Positions 53,819-64,000 of a stretch of 64,000 nucleotides of DNA are shown piece after piece. Source of the stretch: Unio delphinus (taxonomy: Eukaryota; Mollusca; Bivalvia; Unionida; Unionidae); the NCBI GenBank assembly GCA_029339505.1, contig JAQISU010000108.1, forward strand, positions 20,655,501 to 20,719,500, given 5' to 3'. The notes beneath the pieces are model-generated. The model was not told where the DNA came from. It worked only from the letters and a program-made list of their open reading frames with translations, and searched no databases. A program made the translations under genes and the position numbers. How positions within the stretch are numbered: the stretch's first letter is position 1; every line of letters starts with the position of its first letter.

Positions 53819-54305
53819 TATCACACAGCTCAAAACACAGCTGCTCGGATCATCCTGATTCCTTATAGTACCACATCAGAGCATACCTCACCGCCGCTCT
53901 ATACCCTACACTGGCTTTCCAATCGATCCAGAATCAAACACAAAATTTGACATCTGTGCTATGTTTCACTGATGGACTCCAGTCCAACATACCTATCTGG
54001 CCTCACCCATGTGAACACACTAGCAAGATACTTGCACTCCTTTTCTGACAATCGTATACTCATTTTATTCCCAAAAATCAAGTCATATGGACAACATTCT
54101 TTTGCATACCAATACAAACTTAAAGACTAATAATGTTTCCTACCTTAAATATTATCAGCTTTTTTAAAAATGTTTTTTAATTTCATGGTGTTAGTTTTTA
54201 TTATATTTTTTTAGTCATATCATTATATATGTTGTAAAGCGTATAGAGCTTCTAAAGATTGGGCACTATACAAAGTCCTCATTATTATTATTATTATTAT
54301 TATTA
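53819..54305 (+). mobile_element. LINE 3' fragment with (ATT)n tail
   Basis: On the plus strand the frame reads AQNTAARIILIPYSTTSEHT, then LYTLHWLSNRSRIKHKI, a stop, and SPTYLSGLTHVNTLARYLHS. This is the conserved C-terminal region downstream of the reverse transcriptase in CR1/L2-like LINEs (A.R.I......I...L..LHWLP...RI.FKI...YK...G..P.YL..L). It ends TTGGGCACTATACAAAGTCC and about 9 ATT units. It interrupts a 57-base tandem array and is heavily 5'-truncated. Confidence 0.8.
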
Positions 54306-54475
54306 TATAACCCAGGGAATGGATTCCTGACCAAAAAGGTATGGCATACAATCCTATCATCAGTTTACGCTGGGAATGGATTCCTGACCAAAAGGGTATG
54401 GCATACAATTCTATCATCAGATTACCCTGGGAATGTATTCCTGACCAAAAGGGTATGGTTTACAATCCAAACCAT
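54306..54475. repeat. 57-base tandem repeat, 3 copies plus one beyond the LINE
   Basis: GGAATGGATTCCTGACCAAAAGGGTATGGCATACA recurs at exactly 57-base steps (54326, 54383, 54440). A further unit lies at about 53784-53818, on the other side of the inserted LINE fragment. Confidence 0.9.
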
Positions 54476-55857
54476 CAGAACAGCCTGGGCTTGCTAACAA
54501 GGAATGTATATTGGCCGGGCAATTTACTCCACATCCCTCCAGACATAATAATGTATTTGTGTAGTTGTGCCGTAAAAATAAAAACCACATAAAACACAGA
54601 TTAGAATTTAAATCACAAAGATCATAATACCACACAATTTCATGTATTATGACCTTCAGAATTTGTTATTCTATCACAAATTACATTTTTGTGATATCTC
54701 GAGCAAGTTTGCAGGAAAATATACCAACACTTCCCTATCCATGCAGTAAACAACAGTAGCTCAATAAAAGTACTTCAAGTGACTATCATCTCTAGCTGAC
54801 TCAGGGATGATACAGATCACAAGTTAACTCCATGTGACATGTTACATGTGAAAGTGACTTACAATTTTCCCACAGAAGACACAAAAACCTATATTTACAA
54901 TTAGTCTATCAGTTACAATATATGAAAATATCATCCCCAAATTACTATATTTCAGAGTGCCCAGTCGTATTATATATTAAAGTTTACAATTTTTGTGTTA
55001 TTATACTGTTAACCTACCTAATCTTACTCCATAGTTTCCTCTTAAATCAATGATGAGGCACAAACTGTATGAAGACACAACAATAATGATGGATAAAGCC
55101 AGCTATTTATTGAATTGATGTTGTATTAAGCTGACTGGTTTGATTCCCTGTTTTATGTCATCAAGCTAATCAATACCACTTGAATGCATTACTACCAGTC
55201 TTCAAAAGCAGTGCAGTAGTTCAGAATATCAAACCAAGAAAAAGCGATAATATTAACAAGAAAATTCATATATATTTTCAAAGAAAATGTTATTCACACT
55301 GTACTTTATATCAATTTCTGAATTTCAAAACTTGATGCAATCCACAATCTCTAAAAACTTGGCAAGCCCTGAAATAAATTAGGATTAACTGCAACAACAG
55401 TTGTATATCCTTCAAATGATAGGATTAAAAGATTTGCTGTTCTTCAAAAAAACATAAAATTATGAAGCATTTTGCTGGCAAATAATTCCTTCTCCAAAAT
55501 GCTGGAAAGAAATAACTGATAAACTTTATAATTTCTTATGTTTTTATTACAACATATGCCAACACAGGACTGCATATTATTATTACTTTCAATTCATATT
55601 TATGATAAATACTACTCCTTTAATATAATTTAAAAAAAAATTGTTTTTAAAGATTAAAGCAGCAATGAACATTTTTTTACCTTAAAATATGACAAGTTCT
55701 TCAACACCCAATTACACTAGTATTCACATCCACCATTAATCAAATTGTTTTATTAATTTCATCTCTGAAGAACGTAAGATTCAGATTATATTGATCTCGT
55801 CATGAAAACTGACTTACAGTGCCCGGTAAATTTGTCATGTGGCACTACAAAGTGTGA

Positions 55858-56105
55858 ATGGGGCCCCAAGTGGCAGAGTGGTCTAAAGCACTATCCGTTA
55901 CAGATCACTGCCATCTCACCTGTGTCTGCATGGGTTCGAGTCTCAGATTCGGCTAATGAGGTTATATGAGAAAGCTTGCCAGTAGCTTCTCGTGGGTCAG
56001 TGGTTATTTCCGGGGGTTTTCCTGGGTCCTTCCTCCACCATTAATACTGGCCACCATGTATGGCCTATTGTGTGCTGAAAAATGGCATTAAACCCTATAA
56101 CAACA
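55858..56105 (+). mobile_element. SINE family 1, copy F (reference copy)
   Basis: The only copy read on the plus strand. The head is GGGGCCCCAAGTGGCAGAGTGGTCTAAAGC, with an A box (TGGCAGAGTGG) and B box (GGGTTCGAGTCTC) as in a class II tRNA, most like tRNA-Leu. The body is followed by an ATAACAACAA tail. ACAAAGTGTGA flanks it at 55847-55857 and 56106-56116. Confidence 0.92.
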
Positions 56106-56119
56106 ACAAAGTGTGATGT

Positions 56120-56940
56120 CACAGTGTGGATGGCTTGTTTTATGTCAACATAATTCTATTTATTAACTTTCATTATTCTGTAACATTGCTGTGTGGCATT
56201 ACTGTGTCATGTCAAAAGTTTAACTTACTTTTCATATGATGACATCATATTTACCTGATAACAATTAATTTTTCATTATTCTGTAACATGTGTTGTGTCA
56301 AAGTGTAACTGGCTTTTTATATGATGACATATCTACCTCATAACTATAAACTTTTCATTATTCTGTAACATAGCTTGTGGCATTACTGTGTCATGTCAAA
56401 GTGTAACTTTCTTTTCATATGATGACATCATATTTACCTGATAACAATTAACTTTTCATTATTCTGTAACATGTGTTGTGTCAAAGTGTAACTGGCTTTT
56501 TATATGATGACATCATATTTACCCCATAACCGTTGACTTTTCATTATTCTGTAACATTGCTGTGTGGTATTACGGTGTCGTGTCAAAGTGTAACTGGCTT
56601 TTTATATGATGACATATCTACCTCATAACTATTAACTTTTCATTATTCTGTAATATTACTGTGTGGCATTACGGTGTCGTGTCAAAGTGTAACTGGCTTT
56701 TTATATGATGACATATCTACCTCATAACTATTAATGTTTCATTATTCTATAACATTCCTGTGTGGTATTACGGTGTCGTGTCAAAGTGTAACTGGCTTTT
56801 TATATGATGATATATCTACCTCATAACTATTAACTTTTCATTATTCTGTAATATTACTGTGTGGCATTACGGTGTCGTGTCAAAGTGTAACTGGCTTTTT
56901 ATATGATGACATCATATTTACCTCATAACCATTGACTTTG
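56120..56940. repeat. ~100-base tandem array, about 8 copies
   Basis: The unit contains TTTTCATTATTCTGTAACAT, TGTGTGGCATTACGGTGTCGTGTCAAAGTGTAACTGGCTTTTT and ATATGATGACAT..TAT.TACCTCATAAC. Copies near the 55.9 kb SINE side have internal deletions; later copies are more uniform. Confidence 0.92.
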
Positions 56941-57382
56941 CATTGCTCAGAAACCGTCTTTACTCGGCATCAGGTCAAATTCAAACATCGACTGAACCCA
57001 GTTGAAAAGGTTATGTATTAGACAAATTATTATCGTGGTTTCACCACACCAACCCCTATTTCCTATGCGCATATACATTATCAGTAGCACCCCACCCCCC
57101 ATGCAATTGGGTTAACCTCCCCCTGCATACATACTATATAGATAGCCCCATAAAATGTGTAGTTTTTGCAAGGAAACACCACTATCCAGTTTTTTCAACA
57201 GTTCTACTGTTTATATTGTATCCACCACTTTGCAACAAGAACAAATATACAATATAATACTATACAAATTCAACTCTTTACTACCTCAACAATTTTTTAA
57301 AAATTGTATGATACAAGGTATGTTCCAATATCTGAAATATTTTACAAAATGAAATTGCTAGTTTTTAAAGACATAAATACTG

Positions 57383-57575
57383 TGTTTACTTACTTTAAAG
57401 TTGGGTTTAACTGCAAACAACCCACTGACCAAAACTAGGGATTATGCTGTTTGGTCTACTGATTATCCCAAACACACTGCATAGACCCAGTTCTGATGCT
57501 GTTTAATCTACTGGCAGATCTGGGTCTATGCAGTTCTGCAGCTGAAGCCAACTAGTAATCAAGTATATATAGTAT
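57383..57575. mobile_element. MITE-like dispersed repeat
   Basis: Shares GGGATTATGCTGTTTGGTCTACTGATTA.CCCAAACA and GATCTGGGTCTATGCAGTT with segments at 3330 and 51960. ACTGCAAACAACCC near the left and GCAGTTCTGCAGC near the right suggest inverted ends. Partial and diverged. Confidence 0.5.
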
Positions 57576-57734
57576 GCAAATGAGTGGGTGGAGCATACTC
57601 TATAATTATGAGGAATATGCTAAGGTTATTGATGGGAAGCAAGTAACAGATTTCTTAAAGTACTGATCCAACATAAAACACTCCGATCTACTAATAAAAA
57701 GTTCTGCCCCTCCCACCCCCAAACGAAAAATTAC

Positions 57735-58135
57735 AACAAAAAAAAAACAACACCTAAACTCCCCAGTTCTATGTTCTGGCCAAATACACAACACTCGGAC
57801 TTCTCAGATTCTAAATTCTGACCCAAAAATAACACCTAGATTATACCAATTCTACATTCTGACCCCAAAATCAACACCTAGATTACACCAATTCTACATT
57901 CTGACCCAAAATCAACACCTAGGTTACACCAATTCTACATTTTGACCCAAAATCAACACCTAGATTACACCAATTCTACATTCTGACCCAAAATCAACAC
58001 CTAGATTACACCAATTCTACATTCTGACCCAAAATCAACACCTAGATTACACAAATTCTACATTCTGACCACAAAAAAAACCAACTAGATTACACCAATT
58101 TTACATTCTGGTTTAATATACAACTCGGATTCCCT
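57735..58135. repeat. ~42-base minisatellite, about 8 copies
   Basis: The unit is ACACCTAGATTACACCAATT plus CTACATTCTGACCCAAAATCA, uniform in the middle and decayed at both edges. Confidence 0.93.
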
Positions 58136-58665
58136 AAATTCTAAAAATTCTAACTTCTGGCCAAATTTACAGCACTCAGATTTACCCAATTCAAAGTTAT
58201 AACCTAATACACAATATTAAGATTCCCCAATTCTAAGTTCTGGCCAATATACAACACTCAGATAGCATCTTCCAATTCTAAGCTCTAGCCCAATATACAA
58301 CACTCTGATGGCATCTACCAATTCTAAGTTCTGTCTCAATATACAACACTAAGATGGCATGTACCAATTCTAAGTTCTGTCTCAATATACAACACTCCAA
58401 TGGCATTCCTCAATTCTAAAATCTGTCCCAATATACAACACTCAAACAGCATTCCCAAACTCTAAAAACTGTCCCAATATACAAGACTCAGATGGCATTC
58501 CCAAATTCTAAAATCTGTCCCAATATACAAGACTCAGATGGTATCTGCCAATTCTAAGTTCTGGCCCAATATACAACACTCATGACGGCATTCTCAAATT
58601 TTAAAATCTGTCCCAATATAAAACATCAGATAGTTCTGGCCCAATATGCAATACTCAGAAGGTAC
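58136..58665. repeat. ~46-base minisatellite, about 11 copies
   Basis: The unit is CAATATACAACACTCAGATG plus GCATTCCCAATTCTAAAATCTGTCC. It directly follows the 42-base array and shares the CCAATTCTA..TTCTG.CC core, so the two arrays may be diverged phases of one repeat. Confidence 0.92.
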
Positions 58666-58819
58666 CATATTCCACTGACAAAAAAGAATTTCCAGGTATA
58701 TAAGATAAGTATGTTTCTAATGTCCTGAGAAACCCCAACATAATAAACCTGGTAAGAAAACTATTTTTTTTTTGACTTAACAAACTCACCAGATACCTTT
58801 CAGACTGGCAACATTTTAC

Positions 58820-59320
58820 AAGATGGCCTAGGGATTTATGTTGAGCCCATGATAAAAACATTGCTATAAAATTTGGCGACCTTGAAACAAGATCAAAAGG
58901 TTGATCAAGCTTGTTGCAGAAAGAATTAAGTTAATGATTTATCTGAAGTATGAACAAAATCCATCAAGGGATTTTGGTAAGACAGGGATATTTGAAATTT
59001 TTTAAAAACCAAAACCTTGAAACAAATATTCTATGACTGTGACTTTGATCCCAATGTTAAAGAAGCAAGTGTGCATGTCACCAAATGAATTCTACCAGCT
59101 TCACGAGTCATTACAAATATAGAGAAAATCCTTTTAGAATTTAGGAAATATGATTAAATGAACAAACTTGAACCCAAAACAGAGCATATTTTCTATAACT
59201 GTAATGTTAACCATTAGGTCAAAGGGGCAAGTGTGCATGTTAGTGAATGAATTGAATTTAACTTCCTAATGATTCATTAAAAGATGAATCAAAACCATCA
59301 AGGGGTTTAGAAAATATAAG
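58820..59320. repeat. ~240-base tandem repeat, about 2 copies
   Basis: CCTTGAAACAA.AT..., TTTTCTATAACTGT, GCAAGTGTGCATGT.A..GAATGAATT and AAACCATCAAGGGGTTT appear twice in the same order. Confidence 0.75.
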
Positions 59321-60315
59321 CAAATGAAGAAAGAAAAAAAGTGAACCAAATCCTACTCACAAATTTTCTAAGTGACTTTGAATTCAAGTGCATAGAGGAG
59401 AGTGAGCATACGCTACAATAAATTATATGCCATCTTGATGTGGGGACCTACCCTAAATAATCAGCACTACAGAAGAATGCTACCAATACAACACTAAAAC
59501 AGCATATGAAATTTCAAGCCTGAATAATAACCATTCTACTTCAAATTTACATCCCTTTCTCAAAAGCAAAATGTAAATTCTGAAAAATTAAAGTTTGTCT
59601 ATTTACATTTGAATTCATGTCAGTTATTCTCCATCTGCTAAAACTTCATTTGAATTCCCTTTTGAATTTCAGTTAACATAAGCTTTACATCCAACATGCA
59701 TAACAACTTTGCTTGACCAGTTTGCAATTCAAGTTTAGTATAAAAAAAGACTGTTTAAAGAAGTACACAAATCTTGCTTAAAGTCATACAGCTGGCAAAT
59801 AGCTTGTTCACTGATATGGCTGTAGAAAGTTAGTTTCTATTATTAAATATACTTTTAATTAGGGCATTGAAACATAGGTCCTGTGATAACCCGAAACCAC
59901 TTCAACATGGTCTGAGATGAAATGTTTTGCTAATAAAGTCATTGATCACAGATGGAGCTGGAGCTCTCTCCATCTCATTTCCCCATGGCCTGATTGGCTG
60001 CTAGCTTAAATGTGTAATGGATAGAGATCAGTACCAAATCGCTTAAGATCCTCAATCAAATTGAAGGACAGGACTGGATTTGTCTAAAACTCAGCCCATC
60101 AGCAACTGCCACTGAACCCAGCACCAGCACTGCAAATCAATGGTAACGACTCTTCAATTATATCTTCACATACAAATTCTCCAAAATACATGGAAATATT
60201 GGACATAAAAAGAAATGGTGGATCAGAGGTTAAAAATCTGGCTAAGTTTGCAGATTTTAAATCTAAGTGGGCAAGTGCATTACTTGGCAAGTGGAGAATT
60301 CATGTGAGAACTTGA

Positions 60316-60560
60316 TATAGTTGTTGTAGTAGGATTTAACGCACTTTTAAGCACAAGATAGGTTATACATGGCGGCCAGTATTAATGGTGGAGAAAGAAC
60401 TTGGGAAAACCCCAGAAAGAACCACAGACCCATGAGAAGCTACTGGCAAGCTTTCTCACATACCCACATTGGCCAAATCTGAGACTCGAAACCACACAGA
60501 GGTGAGATGGCAGTGATCCTTAACGGAAAGTCCTTTAGACCACTTGGTCAAACATGGCCG
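60316..60560 (-). mobile_element. SINE family 1, copy G
   Basis: Full-length copy with tail at TAGTTGTTGTAGTAGGATTTAACGC and head at the right, flanked by a 13-base duplication TGTGAGAACTTGA at 60303-60315 and 60561-60573. Confidence 0.9.
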
Positions 60561-60778
60561 TGTGAGAACTTGAGTATCTAAACACTGTGTTGGTATGTCC
60601 CATGGATTCACACTATTTCATATTTTTCTGGGAAAAGTTGTTGATCCAATAATACAAGCAAATGAAAACTATGCCTATTGACTACTAAAGTTTAATGACC
60701 ACCATGCTATACAACCAAATCCTTTTTCAGTAGACCTCGTTGCAAAGACCACTCAAATAATAAAATCAATTTTATCTT

Positions 60779-60781
60779 AAA

Positions 60782-60827
<46 letters not shown>

Positions 60828-61285
60828 CTTTATTTATAGAGGGTGACTCATTAGTCAAGGACTATTCTACCTTGAGGCCCTCTTAATGAAAGTATAAGAA
60901 ATGCACATTGTGTGAAGAAGCAATAATTAGTGCTTATATTAGCATGTTTCGTATTAAAATACAAAATTCCATTATCAGTTAGAAACACATGCATGCTCCT
61001 GATATCTCTTCTTAAATACTCTAATATTTTCAGCCGATTTTACGTGTAGTGAAAGCTTATTCCACAGAACTGTACCAGAGTATTGAAAACTCTTTTTGAA
61101 TTGCTCTGTTCTTGGTTTTGGTACTAGAAGGTTTCCATGTGAGATTGATCTCAACTGGTATTGTGTTGAAAAAGGCCTGAATAAGTCCTGAAGATACTCT
61201 GGTGCAGTTCCATGTAGACATTTATATAAAAAGTGACATGAGAGTAATACTAGTTTTCTTCTTGACAGTCTATGGCTTGTACCCC
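60779..61285 (-). mobile_element. LINE 3' fragment with (ATT)n tail
   Basis: On the minus strand the frame reads RLSRRKLVLLSCHFLYKCLH, then GTAPEYLQDLFRPFSTQYQL and YSGTVLWNKLSLHVKSAENI and stops at about 60975. This is the typical end of a non-LTR retrotransposon polyprotein (YKCLHG.AP.YL..L, then LWN.LP). It is followed by a short 3' UTR and about 17 ATT units (60779-60826, shown as AAT on the plus strand). The 5' part is missing. Confidence 0.82.
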
Positions 61286-61305
61286 CACTTACATCTGACT
61301 AAATC

Positions 61306-61608
61306 GAGCACTAAGGTGGCCTAGTGGTCAGAGTGTCTGCCTTCGATGGGTTCAAGCACCATCATACCAAAGACTTATAAAAAATGGTACTAACAGTTGC
61401 CTCAGTAGGCACTCAGCATTAAGAGGTTAGTATTAGGAGTGGTTGGCGTCATGTCAGAATAATGTGACTGGGTGGGATATGATGCTACATATCTGCAGTA
61501 TGATGCTCCAGTGCTAGACATCAATATAAACTGCCACAATGCCAACATTGTAGCAATATGACTGAAAAGTTGTTAAATCAACATTAAAAATCCAAATTGC
61601 ACACATGA
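61306..61608 (+). mobile_element. SINE family 2, full copy on the plus strand
   Basis: The head GAGCACTAAGGTGGCCTAGTGGTCAGAGTG has an A-box-like TGGCCTAGTGG, and GGGTTCAAGCACC is a B-box-like sequence. The body (GCATTAAGAGGTTAGT, GTCAGAATAATGTGACTGGGTGGG, TAGCAATATGACTGAAAAGTTGTTAA) ends CAAATTGCACACAT. It lies just past the truncated end of the LINE fragment. Confidence 0.82.
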
Positions 61609-62029
61609 ATATCTAATTAAATAAAGCATGATAATGCTAAAATTTTACATGAAAATGATTTAATTCTTTCAAATATTTAATATATCCATTTTTACATGGT
61701 TTTGCTAATGTAATCATGTTCCATGAATTTGAAATGCACACTTATAATCTTGATCAGCTTCATCCAATGCATAATGGGATATGGAAGGAGTCTATATCTG
61801 AGAAAGGATGAATACTAAAAAAATTATCAACTTTAAAACTGCTGCATTGCAACATATTAGAATCTGACAAACAATACAAAACAGCTAAAACATACAAGTA
61901 TTAATATATTAGAAGTTATGAAAGTTTGTTTAATAAAAGTCCATTAATCCCTTAAAAGGACTGGCAATCTAGCAGACAAAAAGAATTTCTATGAATTTAA
62001 GACAATTTCTTCCTTTTAACCTGTCAGTA

Positions 62030-63115
62030 CTAAAACCATCCCTGATATTCTCCAATGAAAACAAGATTTTCAAATTAGCTGCTGTGGTGTGTCAGATGTC
62101 TGCCTGGCACCATTTGCATATAGGTAATGGCAGACATACATCTTTTGTGAAAACACAATCTCATGATTAACATCCTTTCAGAGGGAGTAGTGACAAAATT
62201 TTTTTAAGACAGCTCACACGGCAGCCATACTGGATATAGAGCTGGCACCATTTTCATTTAGGACCAATTAGGTATTATAAGAAAATAACTAGATGAATGG
62301 GGATTTCCAAACTTTATGATGAAAATAACATGCTGATACAGTATAGCCATCCATGTGGGAGATAAAAAATATTTTCAAGATACAACTCTCCATAATACAA
62401 TATTCAAGACAGTTGCTGTGGTGGCCATAACAGAAGTCAGATTGGTACCATTTACATTTAAGGCCAACAAGATATCATAAAAAGTCTTTTAGTGAAAACT
62501 TCATGTTGATATGACCATCCATGCAGTGCAGTAGAACCTGTCTTGAAAGACCACCACATCTGCCATAAAATTATGGTCTTTCAAATCAGTTGGTCTCTCA
62601 TAACAGGTCAAAACACTATATAATCATTAATTTTGTGTATTAAGAATATGGTCTCTCAAGACAGGTGGTCTCACGTACCAATGGTCATTCAAGACAGGTT
62701 TTACTATATTAATGAAGAAAGATTTTCAAGGTGGAAACTGTGTTGTAGTTGAATTGGATGTCACATCGACAAGAATTAAATCAATTGGACTTCATAAGAT
62801 GTCTTTTAGCGACAAAAACTCAAATCAATATGACTTTCGATTTAGGAGGAGGTATGATAAGATTTTGAAGACATCGGTCATGGTGGTCTTACTAGATACC
62901 AGACTGGCATGTAGTCATTTTATTATTTTAATTTATTTAAGGCAAACTAGACATCAGTGAAGTCTTTCAGTCAAAACCCCCATTTTGATATGAGCATCCT
63001 CTCAGAAGGATATTTTAATGATGGCTACCATGATGGCTATATTAGTTGTGTGAGAAGCACCATTTTCAAATAGGACCAACTAGACCATGGGATGAATGTG
63101 TGCACAAAGTTTCAT
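62030..63115. repeat. degenerate ~165-base tandem repeat, about 6 copies
   Basis: Segments repeat GTGGCCAT....TGGAT.TCAGA.TGGCACCATTTTCATTTA, GGACCAACTAGGTATCATAA, AAGTCTTTTAGT.AAAAC and ATGACCATCCATG in the same order. It is interrupted by a MITE at 62531. The last copy ends in AAGTTTCATGGCAATCTTCCAAG. Confidence 0.75.
62531..62707. mobile_element. Tigger/pogo-like MITE
   Basis: The left end GTAGAACCTGTCTTGAAAGACCA and the reverse complement of the right end, AGTAAAACCTGTCTTGAATGACCA, are 23-base inverted repeats with few changes. Internal GGTCTCTCA.GACAGGTGGTCTC repeats add further palindromic structure. 177 bases, no coding capacity. Confidence 0.75.
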
Positions 63116-63762
63116 GGCAATCTTCCAAGTACATGTAGCTAAGGAGGATTATCGATAACAAACTTATGGTAACTGACAGACAGACCAGACAAGAGACATC
63201 CCATAAGCTCTATCAAATGGTTTTTACTATACACGAGAGCAAAAATCATGATTTGCCCCCATTCCAGAGTCCAAGACTTTTATATTTTCTCCATTTTCCC
63301 TCATTATAGACTTCCACAACAGAGTCCGTCTTTTATATTATAATGTACTCCTTTGTTATACTTCTGTCCCCTAAGCAACAGATTAGACCACTTTATCCCC
63401 AAACTGCCTTGTAATAAAGTACATTATAAATATTATTCATGACACTATCCATCTAAACAAAGGAAATGTGTTACTGAGAGTGCTGGATCTGCGCATGACA
63501 CATAATATAAAACACCACTATCTGAATTTATTTCAAACCCAGAGTAGCATGATCAGATCTTGATAATAACAGGAAACTGAGAATAGGGATAAATGAAGCA
63601 ATTAAGTAAATTAGTCTCATTACATTTGACATTTCGCTCTATCCCAATGCAAGTTTTCTGGAGAAAAAGCGACCCCAGCTTAAAAGTATCATTTATCTGG
63701 TAAAAAGAAATCTCTGGGGATGAATTATTGCCTCTGTATGTGTGTTCTGACTATGATCTGTA

Positions 63763-63766
63763 CATA

Positions 63767-63814
<48 letters not shown>
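63763..63814. repeat. (TA)n microsatellite
   Basis: About 24 TA units with a TG interruption near the start. Confidence 0.95.
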
Positions 63815-63815
<1 letters not shown>

Positions 63816-63904
63816 GTCAGGGGAAATGAATTCTGGATTCAGTAAAGGTCAAATGGTGTATTTGTTGTAATTGGTTTTCCAGTTGAACTTCCTATGGAAA
63901 TCAC

Positions 63905-63970
63905 ACTGGGTTAGCAGTTAGTGTGCCAGACACAAGACCAGAAGATCATGGGTTTGAATACTGTGAAGTC
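63905..63970 (+). mobile_element. possible tRNA-like SINE head at the window edge
   Basis: TTAGCAGTTAGTG resembles a decayed A box, and GGGTTTGAATAC 40 bases later resembles a B box. The body would run past 64000, so it cannot be tested here. Confidence 0.3.
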
Positions 63971-64000
63971 CAGCTGCATGGTTTGACATGAACTGTCTCT

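Larger units (their letters stand above)
53342..64000. other. probable long 5' talin intron, no exon seen
   Basis: Exon w1 starts with a split codon, so the upstream exon with the start codon must lie further up. I found no sequence resembling the F0 N-terminus (a Met followed by a short strand and the VYDACR...IRE pattern) on the minus strand here. The stretch holds the repeats listed below. Between them (54600-55850, 59400-60300, 63120-63760) is AT-rich sequence with nothing recognised. Confidence 0.65.

Noticed and set aside
55858..55955. Possible functional tRNA-Leu gene on the plus strand
   Set aside because: The A and B boxes are good, but the acceptor stem does not close and the sequence continues into a SINE body with flanking target duplications, so it is a SINE head.
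60099..60290. Minus-strand 63-codon frame starting with Met as the missing first talin exon
   Set aside because: It shows none of the expected F0 N-terminal pattern and has no suitable donor in the right phase.

Overview
This window is one eukaryotic locus. Its only recognisable protein-coding gene is talin, the cytoskeletal linker that joins integrins to actin, on the minus strand. I could place 29 coding exons from position 53341 down to 1515. All are bounded by AG/GT splice signals and all 28 junctions keep the reading frame. Together they encode about 1,335 residues, starting inside the F0 subdomain of the FERM head and ending in the first helix of rod bundle R7 (roughly residues 46 to 1,400 of the 2,541-residue human protein; human numbering is approximate and from memory). 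The start-codon exon and promoter lie above position 64000, and the second half of the rod and the actin-binding C-terminus lie below position 1, so the gene is cut at both ends by the window.

The organism is an animal, most likely a lophotrochozoan invertebrate such as a mollusc. The talin is clearly metazoan but well diverged from the vertebrate proteins. The introns are AT-rich and full of short tRNA-derived SINEs, MITEs and minisatellites of the kind common in molluscs. The phylum is an inference; the presence of a talin gene is not in doubt.

Layout in transcription order (high to low coordinates): 64000-53342 is probably part of a long 5' intron, with two LINE 3' fragments, two copies of SINE family 1, one SINE family 2, a pogo/Tigger-like MITE and several tandem arrays. 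53341-38580 holds the FERM head exons (F0, F1, F2, F3). 37058-34685 holds the head-rod linker. 33634-1515 holds rod bundles R1 to the start of R7. Introns range from about 220 bases to 7.5 kb.

Most of the biology outside the exons is repeat biology. There is a tRNA-Leu-like SINE family (eight copies or fragments, four with clear 11-13 base target duplications) and a second tRNA-derived SINE family (four copies), one copy of which sits inside a SINE-1 copy with its own target duplication. There is a piggyBac-like element with TTAA ends and a broken transposase, a hAT-like MITE inserted into a 44-base minisatellite, a Mutator-like foldback element with a possible 9-base duplication, and a near-perfect 148-base palindrome. 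A 25-copy, almost perfectly uniform 37-base minisatellite appears to have grown inside one end of a pogo/Tigger-like element. I saw no second gene, no RNA gene that looks functional, no CRISPR and no prokaryotic feature.
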